Assembly: GCF_000308875.1 (NCBI RefSeq)
Contig: NZ_BAGL01000004.1
Location: 124,001 to 188,000 of the forward strand
From: Nocardia transvalensis NBRC 15921
GTDB taxonomy: Bacteria; Actinomycetota; Actinomycetes; Mycobacteriales; Mycobacteriaceae
Direction: 5' to 3'
DNA: 64,000 nt
The translations under genes were made by a program, and so were the position numbers. Shown here one piece after another: positions 1 through 10,264 of the stretch; positions within the stretch are counted from its first letter, which is position 1, and each line of letters starts with the position of its first letter. The notes beneath the pieces were generated by a model that saw nothing but the letters and a program-made list of their open reading frames with translations, ran no database searches and was not told the origin of the DNA.

Positions 1-806
1 GAACCCATCACGCCGCCGGAGACCACGACCTCCTTGGCGGCGCGGATGATCCGCCGCCCGCGCTTCTCGATCACCTCGACGCCGGTGGCGCGGCCCTTCT
101 CGATCACGACCCGGGCGACGTGCGCGCCGGTCACGACCTTCAGGTTCGGATTCGGGCGTTCGGTGATGAAGCCGCGCGACGAGCTGTAGCGGATGCCGTT
201 GCGCACGCTCTGCTGGAAGATGCTGATGCCCTCCTGCGATTCGCCGTTGTAATCGGCGATCTGCGGCACCCCCAGCGTCTCCTTGGTGGCCGTGATGAAC
301 TCCTCCGCGATCGGGGTGAGTTCCTTCTGCCGGGTCACCTGGATCGGGCCGCCGGTGCCGCGCAGTTCGCTGGCGCCGTCCTCCCAGTTCTCCAGCCGCT
401 TGTAGGCGGGCAGGATGTCCTGGTAGCCCCAGCCCTCGCAGCCCTCGGCCGCCCAGGAATCGAAGTTGGCCTTGTTGCCGCGCACGAACAGCATGCCGTT
501 GACGGAGCTGGAACCGCCCAGCACCTTGCCGCGGGTCATGGGGACCCGGCGCTCGTTGGCGTGCTTCTGCGGCACCGAGTACTGGCTCCAGGTCACGCGG
601 TGTTTCAGCTGCGGCACCGTGTGCACGGTGGTGATCATGCCCGGCACCCGCACCAGCCGGGTGTTGTCCTTGCGTCCGGCCTCCAGCAGGATCACGCTGG
701 CACCGTGCTCGGCCAGCCGGCCCGCGACGATGGCACCCGCGCTCCCTGCGCCCACGACGATGTAATCGGCTTCGCTGGTATCCGCGGTGCGCGGAGAATC
801 GGTCAT
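1..806 (-). CDS. GMC-family FAD oxidoreductase (choline dehydrogenase-like), partial
   Basis: The gene starts at the ATG at 806 and runs off the left edge, so only about 268 N-terminal residues are present. An FAD-binding dinucleotide motif (VVGAGSAGAIVAGRL) lies near residues 17-31, followed by LLEAG. The GMC signature GKVLGGSSSVNGM lies near residues 90-105. GMC enzymes oxidise alcohols, from choline to sterols, with FAD. The substrate cannot be read from this fragment. A KstR-type palindrome lies 76 bp upstream, which favours a sterol or lipid alcohol as substrate (inference). It is divergent from the glutathione peroxidase gene. Confidence 0.88.
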   Translation of the reverse strand, partial: MTDSPRTADTSEADYIVVGAGSAGAIVAGRLAEHGASVILLEAGRKDNTRLVRVPGMITTVHTVPQLKHRVTWSQYSVPQKHANERRVPMTRGKVLGGSSSVNGMLFVRGNKANFDSWAAEGCEGWGYQDILPAYKRLENWEDGASELRGTGGPIQVTRQKELTPIAEEFITATKETLGVPQIADYNGESQEGISIFQQSVRNGIRYSSSRGFITERPNPNLKVVTGAHVARVVIEKGRATGVEVIEKRGRRIIRAAKEVVVSGGVMG

Positions 807-881
807 AATGCTTACCTCATCCTCGAAGTAGTCGGCTGTCGCGGCCGCGCTCGGTGCCGGAGAGCGTGCCCGAGATCACTG

Positions 882-895
882 TAGAACAAGTTCTA
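882..895. promoter_or_regulatory. KstR-type operator box 1
   Basis: TAGAACAAGTTCTA matches every fixed position of the KstR consensus TNNAACNNGTTNNA described for the mycobacterial cholesterol regulon. It sits between the divergent GMC oxidoreductase (start 806) and glutathione peroxidase (start 995). The same 14-mer recurs exactly at 17791. KstR itself is not in this window. Confidence 0.6.
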
Positions 896-994
896 AAAAT
901 GGTGAAGATCCGGACCCGGATGCGGTGACCCGAAGCGACGTCGAGGGGGGTAGAACCAGTTTCACTTTCTTGACTGCGACCTATCATCGGCCTT

Positions 995-1480
995 GTGACT
1001 ATTCGCGACATTCCCGTACGCACCCTCACCGATGAAGCCACCACGCTGGGCGAACTAGCCGGCGACAAGGCCGTGCTGGTGGTGAACGTGGCCTCCAAGT
1101 GCGGCCTCACCCCGCAGTACACCGGCCTGGTGGAACTCCAGCAGACCTACGGCCCGCGCGGATTCAGTGTGGTCGGCGTGCCCTGCAACCAGTTCATGGG
1201 CCAGGAGCCCGGGACCGCCGAGGAGATCGCGCAGTTCTGCTCGACCACCTACGGCGTGGATTTCCCGCTGCTCGAGAAGTCCGACGTCAACGGCGACGAG
1301 CGGCACCCGCTCTACCAGGAACTGGTCCAGACCGCCGACGCCGAGGGCGAAGCCGGCGACATCCAGTGGAACTTCGAGAAGTTCCTCGTCGACCGCGACG
1401 GCAAGGTGGTGGGCCGCTTCCGCCCGCGCACCGAGCCCAAGGACCCTGCGGTCGTCTCGGCTATCGAAGCGGTGCTGTAG
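995..1480 (+). CDS. Glutathione peroxidase family protein (thiol peroxidase)
   Basis: A 161-residue protein of normal GPX length that reduces hydroperoxides. The peroxidatic site is a cysteine (Cys36 in NVASKCGLTP), so it is the Cys type and not a selenoenzyme. The conserved Gln (near CNQFMGQEPG) and Trp (WNFEKFLV) of the catalytic triad are present. Such enzymes usually draw electrons from thioredoxin or mycothiol systems rather than glutathione in actinomycetes (family knowledge). The start is GTG at 995. A hairpin repeat begins 7 bases after the stop and probably ends the transcript. Confidence 0.9.
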   Translation: MTIRDIPVRTLTDEATTLGELAGDKAVLVVNVASKCGLTPQYTGLVELQQTYGPRGFSVVGVPCNQFMGQEPGTAEEIAQFCSTTYGVDFPLLEKSDVNGDERHPLYQELVQTADAEGEAGDIQWNFEKFLVDRDGKVVGRFRPRTEPKDPAVVSAIEAVL

Positions 1481-1486
1481 GACTAG

Positions 1487-1561
1487 TTCCCGGCCAAAAG
1501 CGTGCCGGGAACAAGGGGCGTACCGGCTCTCTTCGCTTTCCCGGCACGCTTTTGGCCGGGA
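1487..1561. repeat. Head-to-head pair of the dispersed hairpin repeat
   Basis: Copy 1 (1487-1511) has stem TTCCCGGC, loop CAAAAGCGT and stem GCCGGGAA. Copy 2 (1539-1561) is the inverted version and ends on the base next to the CYP51 stop codon at 1562. The pair lies between the convergent glutathione peroxidase and CYP51 genes and could act as a bidirectional terminator. The two copies can also pair with each other as one large cruciform. Confidence 0.8.
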
Positions 1562-2914
1562 TTACCGCTGCCGACGCCGATACTTCACCGAGCACGGCTG
1601 CTGCAACTGGACCACCATCTTCGAGTGGTCGTTGCGGTAGCTGTCCGACGGCTGGGTCATCTCGAATTCCCAGTCCCGCAACAGGATCGAGAAGATCGCC
1701 TTGAGTTGCATGAGCGCGAAGGCGGCGCCGACGCACCGGTGCCGCCCGGCGCCGAAGGGGATCCAGGTCCAGCGGTTGACCAAATCCTCCTGATTCGGGT
1801 CGAGGTAGCGGCCCGGGTCGAACCGGTCGGGCTCGGGGAAGTCCTCCGGGAGCCGGTTGGAGACCGCGGGCGTGGCAGCCACGAGATCGCCCGGCTCGAT
1901 GCGGTTTCCGCACACCTCGAACTCCCCGCGGGCGACCCGCATGAGGATGATCAGCGGCGGATGTAGCCGCAGGGTCTCCTTGAGGATGGCCTCCAGCTGC
2001 GGAATCTGGCGCAGCGCATGGAAACTCACGTCCTTGCCGTCGGCGTACAGCTCGTCCAGCTCGCTGACGACGCTCGCGAGCACCTCCGGATGGCGCAGCA
2101 GTTCGATGATCGTCCACGCCGCGGTGCCCGAGGTGGTGTGGTGCCCCGCGAACATCATCGAGATGAAGATGCCGGTGATCTCGCTGGCGGAGAAGCGTGG
2201 ATTGCCCTCCTCGTCGCGGATCGACACCAGCACGTCGAGCATGTCGCGATCGTCCTTGCCCTGCGGCGGGTTCGCGATGCGGCCGTTCATGATTCCCTGC
2301 ACCAGCTCGACCAGTTCGGCGCGCGCCTCGTCGCGGCGGCGGAAGCTGTCGATGTCGGCGTAGGGGTCGACGTAGCACAGCGCGTCGGTGCCCTGCTCCA
2401 GCTCGTGGTAGAGGTGGGCGAAGCGCTCGTCGAGCTCGTTGCGGAACTTCACGCCGATCAGGCACGCCGAGGAGGTGTAGATGGTCAGCTCGGCGAAGAA
2501 CTCCAGCAGGTCGATCTCGCCCTCGTCGCCCCACCGCGACAGGATCCGATCCACCTCGCGCGCAATGGTTTCCGCGTGCCCGCGCATGTGCTCACCGCGC
2601 AGCGCCTGATTGTGCAGCATCTCCTTGCGGCGCTCCGGGCTGGCGTCGAACACCACGCCCTCACCGAAGATCGGCTTCATGAAGGGATAGGCGGCGCCCT
2701 GGTCCAGGTCCTCGTCGGCGGACCGGAAGAAGAACTCGTTGGCCTCCGACCCGGACAGCAGGATGACGTCCTTGTCGGCCAGCCGGAACGAGCCGACATC
2801 CCCGCATTCCTCGCGCACCCGCCGCATCAGCGCGATCGGATCGGTGCGGAACTCCTCCAGGTGACCGTGTTCGTGATTGTCCCCGGAGACCTGCCGCGGC
2901 TTGACCAACGTCAT
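1562..2914 (-). CDS. cyp51: Sterol 14-alpha-demethylase, cytochrome P450 CYP51
   Basis: A 450-residue protein closely resembling M. tuberculosis CYP51 (Rv0764c) along its length, from HLEEFRTDP to HSKMVVQL. The heme ligand is Cys394 in FGAGRHRCVGAA, the I-helix motif is FAGHHTTSGT and the K-helix ExxR is in LKETLRLHP. The signature YTSSACLIG is also present. It removes the 14-alpha methyl group of sterols using electrons from a ferredoxin. I chose ATG 2914 because GGGAGGA lies 8 bases upstream; the in-frame start at 2944 lacks a ribosome site. Its likely ferredoxin partner is not adjacent but lies 11 kb away, at 14081. Confidence 0.96.
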   Translation of the reverse strand: MTLVKPRQVSGDNHEHGHLEEFRTDPIALMRRVREECGDVGSFRLADKDVILLSGSEANEFFFRSADEDLDQGAAYPFMKPIFGEGVVFDASPERRKEMLHNQALRGEHMRGHAETIAREVDRILSRWGDEGEIDLLEFFAELTIYTSSACLIGVKFRNELDERFAHLYHELEQGTDALCYVDPYADIDSFRRRDEARAELVELVQGIMNGRIANPPQGKDDRDMLDVLVSIRDEEGNPRFSASEITGIFISMMFAGHHTTSGTAAWTIIELLRHPEVLASVVSELDELYADGKDVSFHALRQIPQLEAILKETLRLHPPLIILMRVARGEFEVCGNRIEPGDLVAATPAVSNRLPEDFPEPDRFDPGRYLDPNQEDLVNRWTWIPFGAGRHRCVGAAFALMQLKAIFSILLRDWEFEMTQPSDSYRNDHSKMVVQLQQPCSVKYRRRQR

Positions 2915-2951
2915 CGGAAAATCCTCCCGCCGTACTCCATCCACGTGAGGT

Positions 2952-2971
2952 GGACACGTGTCTGGACGGTA
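2952..2971 (-). promoter_or_regulatory. Promoter and TetR-type operator A (CYP51)
   Basis: Read on the minus strand, a -10-like TACCGT (2971-2966) overlaps by one base the operator TCCAGACACGTGTCC (2966-2952). A GTG lies exactly at the palindrome centre (2957). The same arrangement is seen at 3752 and, on the plus strand, at 11931. The regulator is most likely the TetR protein encoded at 3170-3757 (inference). Confidence 0.65.
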
Positions 2972-3039
2972 CTACGGAATGCAGTTCGCGGCAAGAACTC
3001 ACCCCGGCGACCCGCATCTACCGGTCGTCAGACAACAAA

Positions 3040-3117
3040 TTCCCGCACCCTCTGCGTACTCCCGCACCCGTTTCAGACGCTTGGAAAGGGTGCGGGAGTA
3101 CGCAGAGGGTGCGGGAA
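3040..3117. terminator. Perfect 30-bp inverted repeat, likely terminator of the TetR gene
   Basis: The arms at 3040-3069 and 3088-3117 are perfectly complementary over 30 bp around an 18-base loop. Each arm contains CCCGCACCC twice. There is no T-run after the stem. It lies 50 bases downstream of the TetR stop (3170) and upstream of the CYP51 promoter, so it could insulate the two genes. Confidence 0.6.
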
Positions 3118-3169
3118 GGGGGCTCTGCCGACCGGTAGGCGCCATCGGCGGCAACGGAAGTGGCCGGGG

Positions 3170-4519
<1,350 letters not shown>

Positions 4520-4535
4520 GACCGCACCGGCACGC

Positions 4536-4628
4536 CCCTCTTTTCCGGCACACCCCCTCTTTTCCGGCACGCTTTTGGCCGGAATCCACAGCCGCGGACA
4601 TGGTTTCCGGCCAAAAGCGCGCCGGAAA
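4536..4628. repeat. Hairpin repeat pair with short tandem repeat
   Basis: Two tandem units ending CCCCTCTTTTCCGGCAC lead into an inverted copy (about 4562-4584) with loop ACGCTTTTG. A direct copy (4604-4628) with loop CAAAAGCGC follows. The cluster fills the gap between the convergent methyltransferase and toroid-protein genes. A G-rich stretch continues to about 4660. Confidence 0.75.
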
Positions 4629-4665
4629 AAGAGGGAGGGTGCGGGAGGGCGGATGTGCCAGGGGT

Positions 4666-5733
4666 TTATGGGCGTGACGCTACGCAGTCACAGGTGAAGC
4701 CGGTGGCGAGGTCGACCGGGCGCGCGAGATCTCGGAAGATGCCGTTGGCCGGGGTGGTGCGGGTCAAGGCATCCGCCGCGAGGATCATGGCGGCACCCGT
4801 CCAGGTGGTGCGTTCCTCGGGCCAGCGTTTGCCGTCGGCGAAAACCAGGCCGGTCCAATAGGATCCGTCGTCGTCGCGGAGATGCTGCATGGCTGCGAGG
4901 AGGCGTTCGGCGCGGTGATGGTCGCCCAGGGTGTCCAGAGCCAAGGCCAGTTCGCAGGTTTCCGCGCCGGTGACCCACGGGCGGTCCGCCACGCAGCGGA
5001 TGCCGATCTCGCCGACGACGAAATCGTCCCAGCGGGAGGCGATCCGGTCGGCGGCGTCGGCGCCGCGGTACGCGCCGCACAGCACGGGGTAGTACCAGTC
5101 CATGGAGTAGCGGTCCTTCTCGGCGAAGGACTCGGGATGGTGCCGCAGGGCGTGGCCGAGGCGCAGCGCCGCGACCTCCCAGTCCGGTTGCGGATCGCCG
5201 AGCAGTTCGGCCAGCGCCAGCGCGCACCGCAGGCTGTGGAACATGCTCGCGCACCCGGTCAGCAGGGCCTCGGCCGCAACCCCGGAAGCGCTTCGCAGCC
5301 AATAGATCTCGCCGTTGCGGCCCTGCTGCATGGTGGCGACGTAATCGATCGCCGCCCGCACGGTCGGCCACATCGCGGCGGCGAACCCGCGGTCCCCGGT
5401 GCCGAGGTAGTAGTGCCAGACGCCGGTGGCGATATAGGCGCAGAAATTGGTGTCGGCATCGGGATTCTCGATCGCCCCGGCGCGGAACTGCGCGGGCCAG
5501 GAGCCGTCCGCCCGCTGCGTGGCGGCCGACCACTCGTAGGCGGCGCGCGCACGATCCGGCAGGCCCGCGACGGTGAGCGCCATCGCGCTCTCGATGTGGT
5601 CCCACGGGTCGGTGTGGCCGCCGGAGAACCACGGGATGGCGCCGTCGGACTCCTGTTCGGCGGCAATCGATTCCGCGGTCCGGCGGCACTGCGCGGCGGT
5701 CAGGACGCCCGGTACCGACGGTAGGTCAGGCAC
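4666..5733 (-). CDS. Alpha/alpha-toroid protein (prenyltransferase/squalene-cyclase-like repeats)
   Basis: A 355-residue protein with repeated aromatic helix-hairpin segments (QESDGAIPWFSGG, QRADGSWPAQF, LRDDDGSYWTG), as in terpene-cyclase, prenyltransferase or six-hairpin glycosidase toroids. I see no DXDD cyclase motif, so the catalytic role is unassigned. The start is GTG 5733, overlapping the stop of the upstream methyltransferase by 8 bases. It is the last gene of a three-gene set with a glycosyltransferase and a methyltransferase, which suggests building or trimming of a glycosylated envelope molecule (inference). Confidence 0.7.
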   Translation of the reverse strand: MPDLPSVPGVLTAAQCRRTAESIAAEQESDGAIPWFSGGHTDPWDHIESAMALTVAGLPDRARAAYEWSAATQRADGSWPAQFRAGAIENPDADTNFCAYIATGVWHYYLGTGDRGFAAAMWPTVRAAIDYVATMQQGRNGEIYWLRSASGVAAEALLTGCASMFHSLRCALALAELLGDPQPDWEVAALRLGHALRHHPESFAEKDRYSMDWYYPVLCGAYRGADAADRIASRWDDFVVGEIGIRCVADRPWVTGAETCELALALDTLGDHHRAERLLAAMQHLRDDDGSYWTGLVFADGKRWPEERTTWTGAAMILAADALTRTTPANGIFRDLARPVDLATGFTCDCVASRP

Positions 5734-6451
5734 TGCGCACCGCCGGTTTGGTGAAGTACACCGCGACGCTCTTGCCGATGACCGGATCCAGCGCGGTCTC
5801 CGCGGCCCGGGTCAGCCACGGCCGCTTCATCATGTCCCACACCAACATCCGGTGGTAGGCGCCGACCACCTTGCTGTCGGTCTTGTTCACTCCCACCGCG
5901 CACTTCAGCCACCAGTACGGGGCGTGCAGGGCATGCGCGTGCGCGCTGTGGATGAATCGCAGACCCGTGCGCGCGATCTTGCCGCGCAGTTCGTCGGCGC
6001 GGTAGATGCGCACGTGGCCGCCCTCGTTGGCGTGGTACTCGTCCGACAGCAGCCAGCAGATGCGTTCGGGCAGCCAGCGCGGCACCGTGACCACCAGCGC
6101 GCCACCGGGTTTGAGGATCCGCACCAGCTCGGCGATCGCGCGGTCGTCCTCGGGGATGTGCTCGAGGATCTCCGAGGCGACGACGATGTCGAACTCCTCG
6201 TTGTCGTAGGGCAGGGCCAGCGCGTCGCCCTGAACGGCCTCAGCCTTCGCGTACGCGGGCGCCTCGCCGGCCTCGGCCATCGCGCCGAACATGACCTTCA
6301 CATCGGCCAGATCGTCGGCGTTCTGATCGAAGGCGACGACATCCCCGCCGCGCCGGTACGCCTCGAACGAGTGCCGCCCCTGCCCGCAGCCCACATCGAT
6401 GACGCGGGTGCCGGGTCCGATGCCCAGGCGGTCGAAGTCGACGGTCAGCAT
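5726..6451 (-). CDS. Class I SAM-dependent methyltransferase (Methyltransf_11 type)
   Basis: A 241-residue protein. SAM motif I is VIDVGCGQGRHSFEAYRRG near residues 18-36, followed by VVAFDQN, FDIVVASEILEHIPED and LKPGGALVVTVPR, the classic order for this fold. ATG 6451 overlaps the glycosyltransferase stop (ATGCTGA) and its own stop overlaps the next start, so the three genes are probably translationally coupled. The acceptor is probably a sugar or lipid made by the neighbouring glycosyltransferase (inference). Confidence 0.85.
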   Translation of the reverse strand: MLTVDFDRLGIGPGTRVIDVGCGQGRHSFEAYRRGGDVVAFDQNADDLADVKVMFGAMAEAGEAPAYAKAEAVQGDALALPYDNEEFDIVVASEILEHIPEDDRAIAELVRILKPGGALVVTVPRWLPERICWLLSDEYHANEGGHVRIYRADELRGKIARTGLRFIHSAHAHALHAPYWWLKCAVGVNKTDSKVVGAYHRMLVWDMMKRPWLTRAAETALDPVIGKSVAVYFTKPAVRSA

Positions 6452-7764
6452 GCGGTGGCCTCCTCGGTGGGCGACTGCCCGGGATCGTTCCCCGGGCGGT
6501 GATCGGTGCTGGATTCGATACGGCGCACATCGTCCGGCCGCCGTCCGGAATGCCGGGCGATGGCCTGCTCGTACACCGAGACCGTCTGTGCGGCAACGGC
6601 TTCCCAGCTGTACACGGACAGGGCCCGCTGCCGGCCGGCGCGGCGCAGTTCGGCCCGCCGCCGCGGCGAGTCCAGGAGCCGTTCCAGGGTCGCGGTCAGC
6701 TCGTCGGCGTCGCCGGGCTCGACCAGTTCGGCGCAGTCGCCCACCACCTCGGGCAGCGCGCCGGCGCGGCTGGCGACCAGGGCGGCTCCGCTCGCCATGG
6801 CCTCCACGGCGGGCAGCGAGAAACCCTCGTACAGCGAGGGGATGCACGCGATCTCCGCCGAACTCAGCAGGAAGGCGAGATCGGTATCGGACAGCCCGTT
6901 GCTGACCGTGACGACATCGGAGATGCCGAGTTCGGCGATCAGCTTCTCGGTGGGCCCGTTGGGTTCCAGTTTGGCGACGAGCTGGAGATCGATCCGGTGC
7001 GACGTCCGCAGCCGCGCCACGGCCCGCAGCAGATGCGCGATGCCCTTGAGCGGTTTGTCGGCGCTGGCCACGGCCACGATGCGGCCGGGCACCCGCAGCC
7101 GCTCGCGCGGGCGGAACAGCGCGGTGTCGACGCCGAGCGGGACGACGCGCAACTGCTCCGCCGCCACGCCGAAATCGTCGGCGATATCGGCGGCCGAATT
7201 CGAGGACACCGTGATGAGATCCGGAATCCGCCGCGCCACCCGCTGCTGCATGTCGAGGAATCCGTACCAGCGCCGCACGAACGGCTTACGCCGCCAGATC
7301 GCCGCGGCCAGATCGAGTTCCCGGTCGCGGGTGATCGGATGGTGCACGGTCGCCACCAGCGGAAGGCGCCGGGCGATGTCGAGCAGTCCGGTGCCGAGGC
7401 ACTGATTGTCGTGCACCACATCGAAATCGGCGGCACGTGAGCGCAGCAGCCGGGCCGCCCGCATGCTGAATGTGCGCGGCTCCGGGAAGCCGGCGGTCCA
7501 CATGGTGGCCAGCTCCAGCAGATCGATCCGGTCGCGGATCTCGCTCGGCCGCGGCGTCCGGAACGGATCGGGTTCCCGGTACAGGTCCAGGCTGGGCACC
7601 TCGGTGAGGGCCACCCGGGGGTCGAGGTGCTCGGGATAGGGCTGCCCGGAGAACACCTCCACCCGGTGCCCGAGTTCGGCGAGGCCGTGGCTCAGGTACC
7701 GGACGTACACCCCCTGTCCCCCACAGTGGGTCTTGCTGCGGTAGGACAGCAGGGCGATACGCAC
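6445..7764 (-). CDS. GT4-family glycosyltransferase
   Basis: A 439-residue protein with a GT-B fold. An N-terminal acceptor domain (LLSYRSKTHCGGQGVYVRYL) is followed by a GT4 donor domain with SADKPLKG and SLYEGFSLPAVEAMASG, which contains the conserved EX7E motif. It transfers a sugar from a nucleotide donor. It starts at GTG 7764, 50 bases after the stop of the F420-type oxidoreductase gene on the same strand, so co-transcription with the redox genes is possible. The last 35 residues are low-complexity and may be a disordered tail. Confidence 0.88.
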   Translation of the reverse strand: MRIALLSYRSKTHCGGQGVYVRYLSHGLAELGHRVEVFSGQPYPEHLDPRVALTEVPSLDLYREPDPFRTPRPSEIRDRIDLLELATMWTAGFPEPRTFSMRAARLLRSRAADFDVVHDNQCLGTGLLDIARRLPLVATVHHPITRDRELDLAAAIWRRKPFVRRWYGFLDMQQRVARRIPDLITVSSNSAADIADDFGVAAEQLRVVPLGVDTALFRPRERLRVPGRIVAVASADKPLKGIAHLLRAVARLRTSHRIDLQLVAKLEPNGPTEKLIAELGISDVVTVSNGLSDTDLAFLLSSAEIACIPSLYEGFSLPAVEAMASGAALVASRAGALPEVVGDCAELVEPGDADELTATLERLLDSPRRRAELRRAGRQRALSVYSWEAVAAQTVSVYEQAIARHSGRRPDDVRRIESSTDHRPGNDPGQSPTEEATAC

Positions 7765-7814
7765 GTTTGTCGCTCACTCTCCGGTGGTCGAAACAACAAC
7801 GGGGAAAAGGGTTC

Positions 7815-8675
7815 TCAGGCGCTCAGGCCGAGCGGCGCCAGCTTCGCGGACAGCCGGTCGAGGTAGGCGAGCACATCGGCCTCCGGCTTGTCCGGCAGCC
7901 CGTACAGCACGTCGGTGACCCCGGCCCGCTCCCATTCGGCCAGGCGCTCGGCATCGGGCTTGAAGTCGAGGGCGACGACCCGCGGCCGGCCCTCGCGCCC
8001 GGCGTCCTGCCATACCTTCGACAGCAGCTGGAGGCGCTCCAGCAGCAGGTCGTTCTCGTAGGGCGTGGTGATCCAGCCGTCGGCGGACTTCGCGATCCAC
8101 TGGAAGCCCTGTTCGGTGCCCGCGGTCCCGATGAGCACGGGGACCTGCTGCTGCACCGGCTTCGGCCACGCCCAGCTCGGGCCGAACTTCACGAACTCGC
8201 CGTCGTAGGCGGCCTCCTCCTGCGTCCACAGGGCCCGCATGGCCTCGAGGTATTCGCGCAGGACCGTGCGCCGCTTCTTCGGCGGCACCCCGTGATCGGT
8301 GAGTTCGTCGGTGTTCCAGCCGAATCCGGCGCCGAGGCTGACCCGCCCGCCGGACAGGTGGTCCAGCGTGGCGATGGTCTTCGCGAGGGTGATCACGTCG
8401 TGCTCGACGGGCAGCGCGACCGCGGTGGACAGCTCGATGCGCTCTGTGACCGCGGCCGCGGTGCCCAGCGCCACCCACGGGTCGAGGGTGCGGGTGTAGC
8501 GGTCGTCGGGCAGGCTGGCATCGCCGGTCACCGGGTGTGCCGCTTCGCGCTTCACCGGGATATGGGTGTGCTCGGGCACGAAGAAGGAGTGGAAGCCGCG
8601 CTCCTCCGCGGCCTTGGCGGCGGGCGCGGGCGCGATGCCGCGATCGCTGGTGAACAAGACGATGCCGAAACGCAT
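7815..8675 (-). CDS. LLM-class F420-dependent oxidoreductase (luciferase-like)
   Basis: A 286-residue luciferase-like monooxygenase-fold protein. Typical elements are the N-terminal FGIVLFTSDRG strand, LATLDHLSGGRVSLGAGFGW-like text (here IATLDHLSGGRVSLG) and a C-terminal barrel (VPVLIGTAG). In mycolata these enzymes mostly use coenzyme F420 for hydride transfer. It follows the KstD-like flavoprotein by 15 bases, implying one transcript. The substrate is unknown; context suggests steroid- or lipid-derived molecules. Confidence 0.85.
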   Translation of the reverse strand: MRFGIVLFTSDRGIAPAPAAKAAEERGFHSFFVPEHTHIPVKREAAHPVTGDASLPDDRYTRTLDPWVALGTAAAVTERIELSTAVALPVEHDVITLAKTIATLDHLSGGRVSLGAGFGWNTDELTDHGVPPKKRRTVLREYLEAMRALWTQEEAAYDGEFVKFGPSWAWPKPVQQQVPVLIGTAGTEQGFQWIAKSADGWITTPYENDLLLERLQLLSKVWQDAGREGRPRVVALDFKPDAERLAEWERAGVTDVLYGLPDKPEADVLAYLDRLSAKLAPLGLSA

Positions 8676-8690
8676 GTGCTCGTGGTCCTT

Positions 8691-10190
8691 TCAGTTCGCC
8701 GCAGCGGAGGCGTGCGGTGTGTCGCCGGTGGCCGCGGCCCGGCCGGCGCGTCGTCCGTAGAAGCTGCCGTCGCCGAGCGAGGCGCCGCTGGCGTAGCCAC
8801 CGGCGCAGATGCCGGAGGTGCAGCGGCCGGCCGCGTACAGTCCGGCGATCGGTTCGCCGGAGACGTGCAGTACGCGCGAGTCGAGGTCGGTGCGCAGGCC
8901 GCCGAGGGTGAATCCCGCGGTCATGCCGCGCAGGTCGTAGCCGGCCAGCGGGGCGCCGATCGGCCTCACCCACTCCGGCTTCTTGCCCAGCAGCGGGTCG
9001 ACGCCGTCCTTGGCGTGGCGGTTGTAGACCTCGACCGTGGTCTGCAACGAGCCCGCGGGCAGGCCCATCTCGCCCTCGAGTTCCTCGACGGATTCCGCGA
9101 CCCAGGTCGGGGGCTGCCGGAAGAACGGGGTGGACGTCTCGGTGGCGTCGGCCGCCTCGAGCGACTCCTCGTCGAGGATCAGATACGCCTGGTTGTCCTG
9201 TTGCAGCAGGGTCGCCTGCCCGATGCGGCCGGGGTAGGTGTCCTCGGCGATATAGCGCTGCCCGCGGCCGTTGACGAGGATGCCCCGGACCATGCGCTGC
9301 GGATCGCCGAAGAAGGCGACCTCGGTGGCGTCCATATGCGCCAGATCCGCGCCCAGGGCCTGGGAGATGCGGATGCCGATGCCGTCGTGCTCCTCGATGG
9401 CCGCGCCCGGTCGGCCGATCAGCCGCGGCGCGTAGCTCTCGATCATCTGCTGCTGGTAGGCGAAGCTGCCGGTGGCCAGCACGACCCCGCGGCGGGCCCG
9501 CACGGTCAGCTCCTTGCCGTAGCGCTTCGCGACGATGCCCACGACCCGATCTTCCTCGTCGACGACGAGGCGCTGGATGCGGAGGTCGTATTCGGCCCGT
9601 ACGCCGAGCGATTCGGCGGTGTCGGTGAGCGGCTTCATCAGCATGAAGCCGCCGCCCTTCGCGCCGGTGCGCTTGTTCTCCATGCGCGGCACGTGACCGC
9701 GCGGCGCGGGCGGGACGAGGTCGAGGAAGGGCGCGGCGTTCTCGCCGCCGGAGTACATCAGGCCCTCGTCGTGCGGCGGCTCCCAGCCGGGCTCGCCCCA
9801 GAACTCCTCCTTGAACGGAACGCCCTGCGCCACCAGCCAATCGAAGTGCTCGAGGCTGCCCTGGCAGTAGTCGTGGATCTTGGCCTTGTCGACGCCCGGC
9901 CCGAGCGCGGCCACCATGAACTTCTCCATATTCTCCGGAGTGTCCTCGAAGCCGAGCGCCTTCTGTAGCGGGGTGCCGCCGCCGAGATAGATGAATCCGC
10001 CCGCCTGCGAGGCCGCGCCGCCCCAGCCGCCGGCGCGTTCCAGCACGAGCACGTCGGCGCCCGCGCGGGCGGCCTCGATGGCGGCGGACGCGCCCGCGAC
10101 GCCGTATCCGGCGATCACGACATCGGCCTCCAGATCCCATGCGGTGATCGTCGCGGCGTGCGCCGGGCGCACGGTGGGGGTCTCGGTCAT
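8691..10190 (-). CDS. FAD-dependent dehydrogenase, 3-ketosteroid-dehydrogenase/fumarate-reductase-like
   Basis: A 499-residue flavoprotein. The Rossmann motif VVIAGYGVAGASAAIEAARAG lies near residues 24-44, with LVLERAGGWGGAASQAGG after it. The C-terminal FAD motif is GLYAAGRCTSGICAGGYASG, shared by KstD and flavocytochrome c families. It probably introduces or removes a double bond in a steroid or related substrate (family inference; I cannot confirm the KstD catalytic tyrosines). It lies between a CMD-family gene (74 bases upstream) and the F420-type oxidoreductase gene (15 bases downstream). Confidence 0.85.
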   Translation of the reverse strand: MTETPTVRPAHAATITAWDLEADVVIAGYGVAGASAAIEAARAGADVLVLERAGGWGGAASQAGGFIYLGGGTPLQKALGFEDTPENMEKFMVAALGPGVDKAKIHDYCQGSLEHFDWLVAQGVPFKEEFWGEPGWEPPHDEGLMYSGGENAAPFLDLVPPAPRGHVPRMENKRTGAKGGGFMLMKPLTDTAESLGVRAEYDLRIQRLVVDEEDRVVGIVAKRYGKELTVRARRGVVLATGSFAYQQQMIESYAPRLIGRPGAAIEEHDGIGIRISQALGADLAHMDATEVAFFGDPQRMVRGILVNGRGQRYIAEDTYPGRIGQATLLQQDNQAYLILDEESLEAADATETSTPFFRQPPTWVAESVEELEGEMGLPAGSLQTTVEVYNRHAKDGVDPLLGKKPEWVRPIGAPLAGYDLRGMTAGFTLGGLRTDLDSRVLHVSGEPIAGLYAAGRCTSGICAGGYASGASLGDGSFYGRRAGRAAATGDTPHASAAAN

Positions 10191-10264
10191 CGTCTGCTGT
10201 TCCTCACTTGCCGGTCTGTTTCCATGGCCACCTCATCGTTGCCCTGCGCGCCTGCGGCACGCAG

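Noticed and set aside
7767..9968. A 733-codon plus-strand open frame
   Set aside because: It covers the F420-type oxidoreductase and KstD-like genes in antisense; its sequence is Arg/Gly/His-rich and not protein-like.
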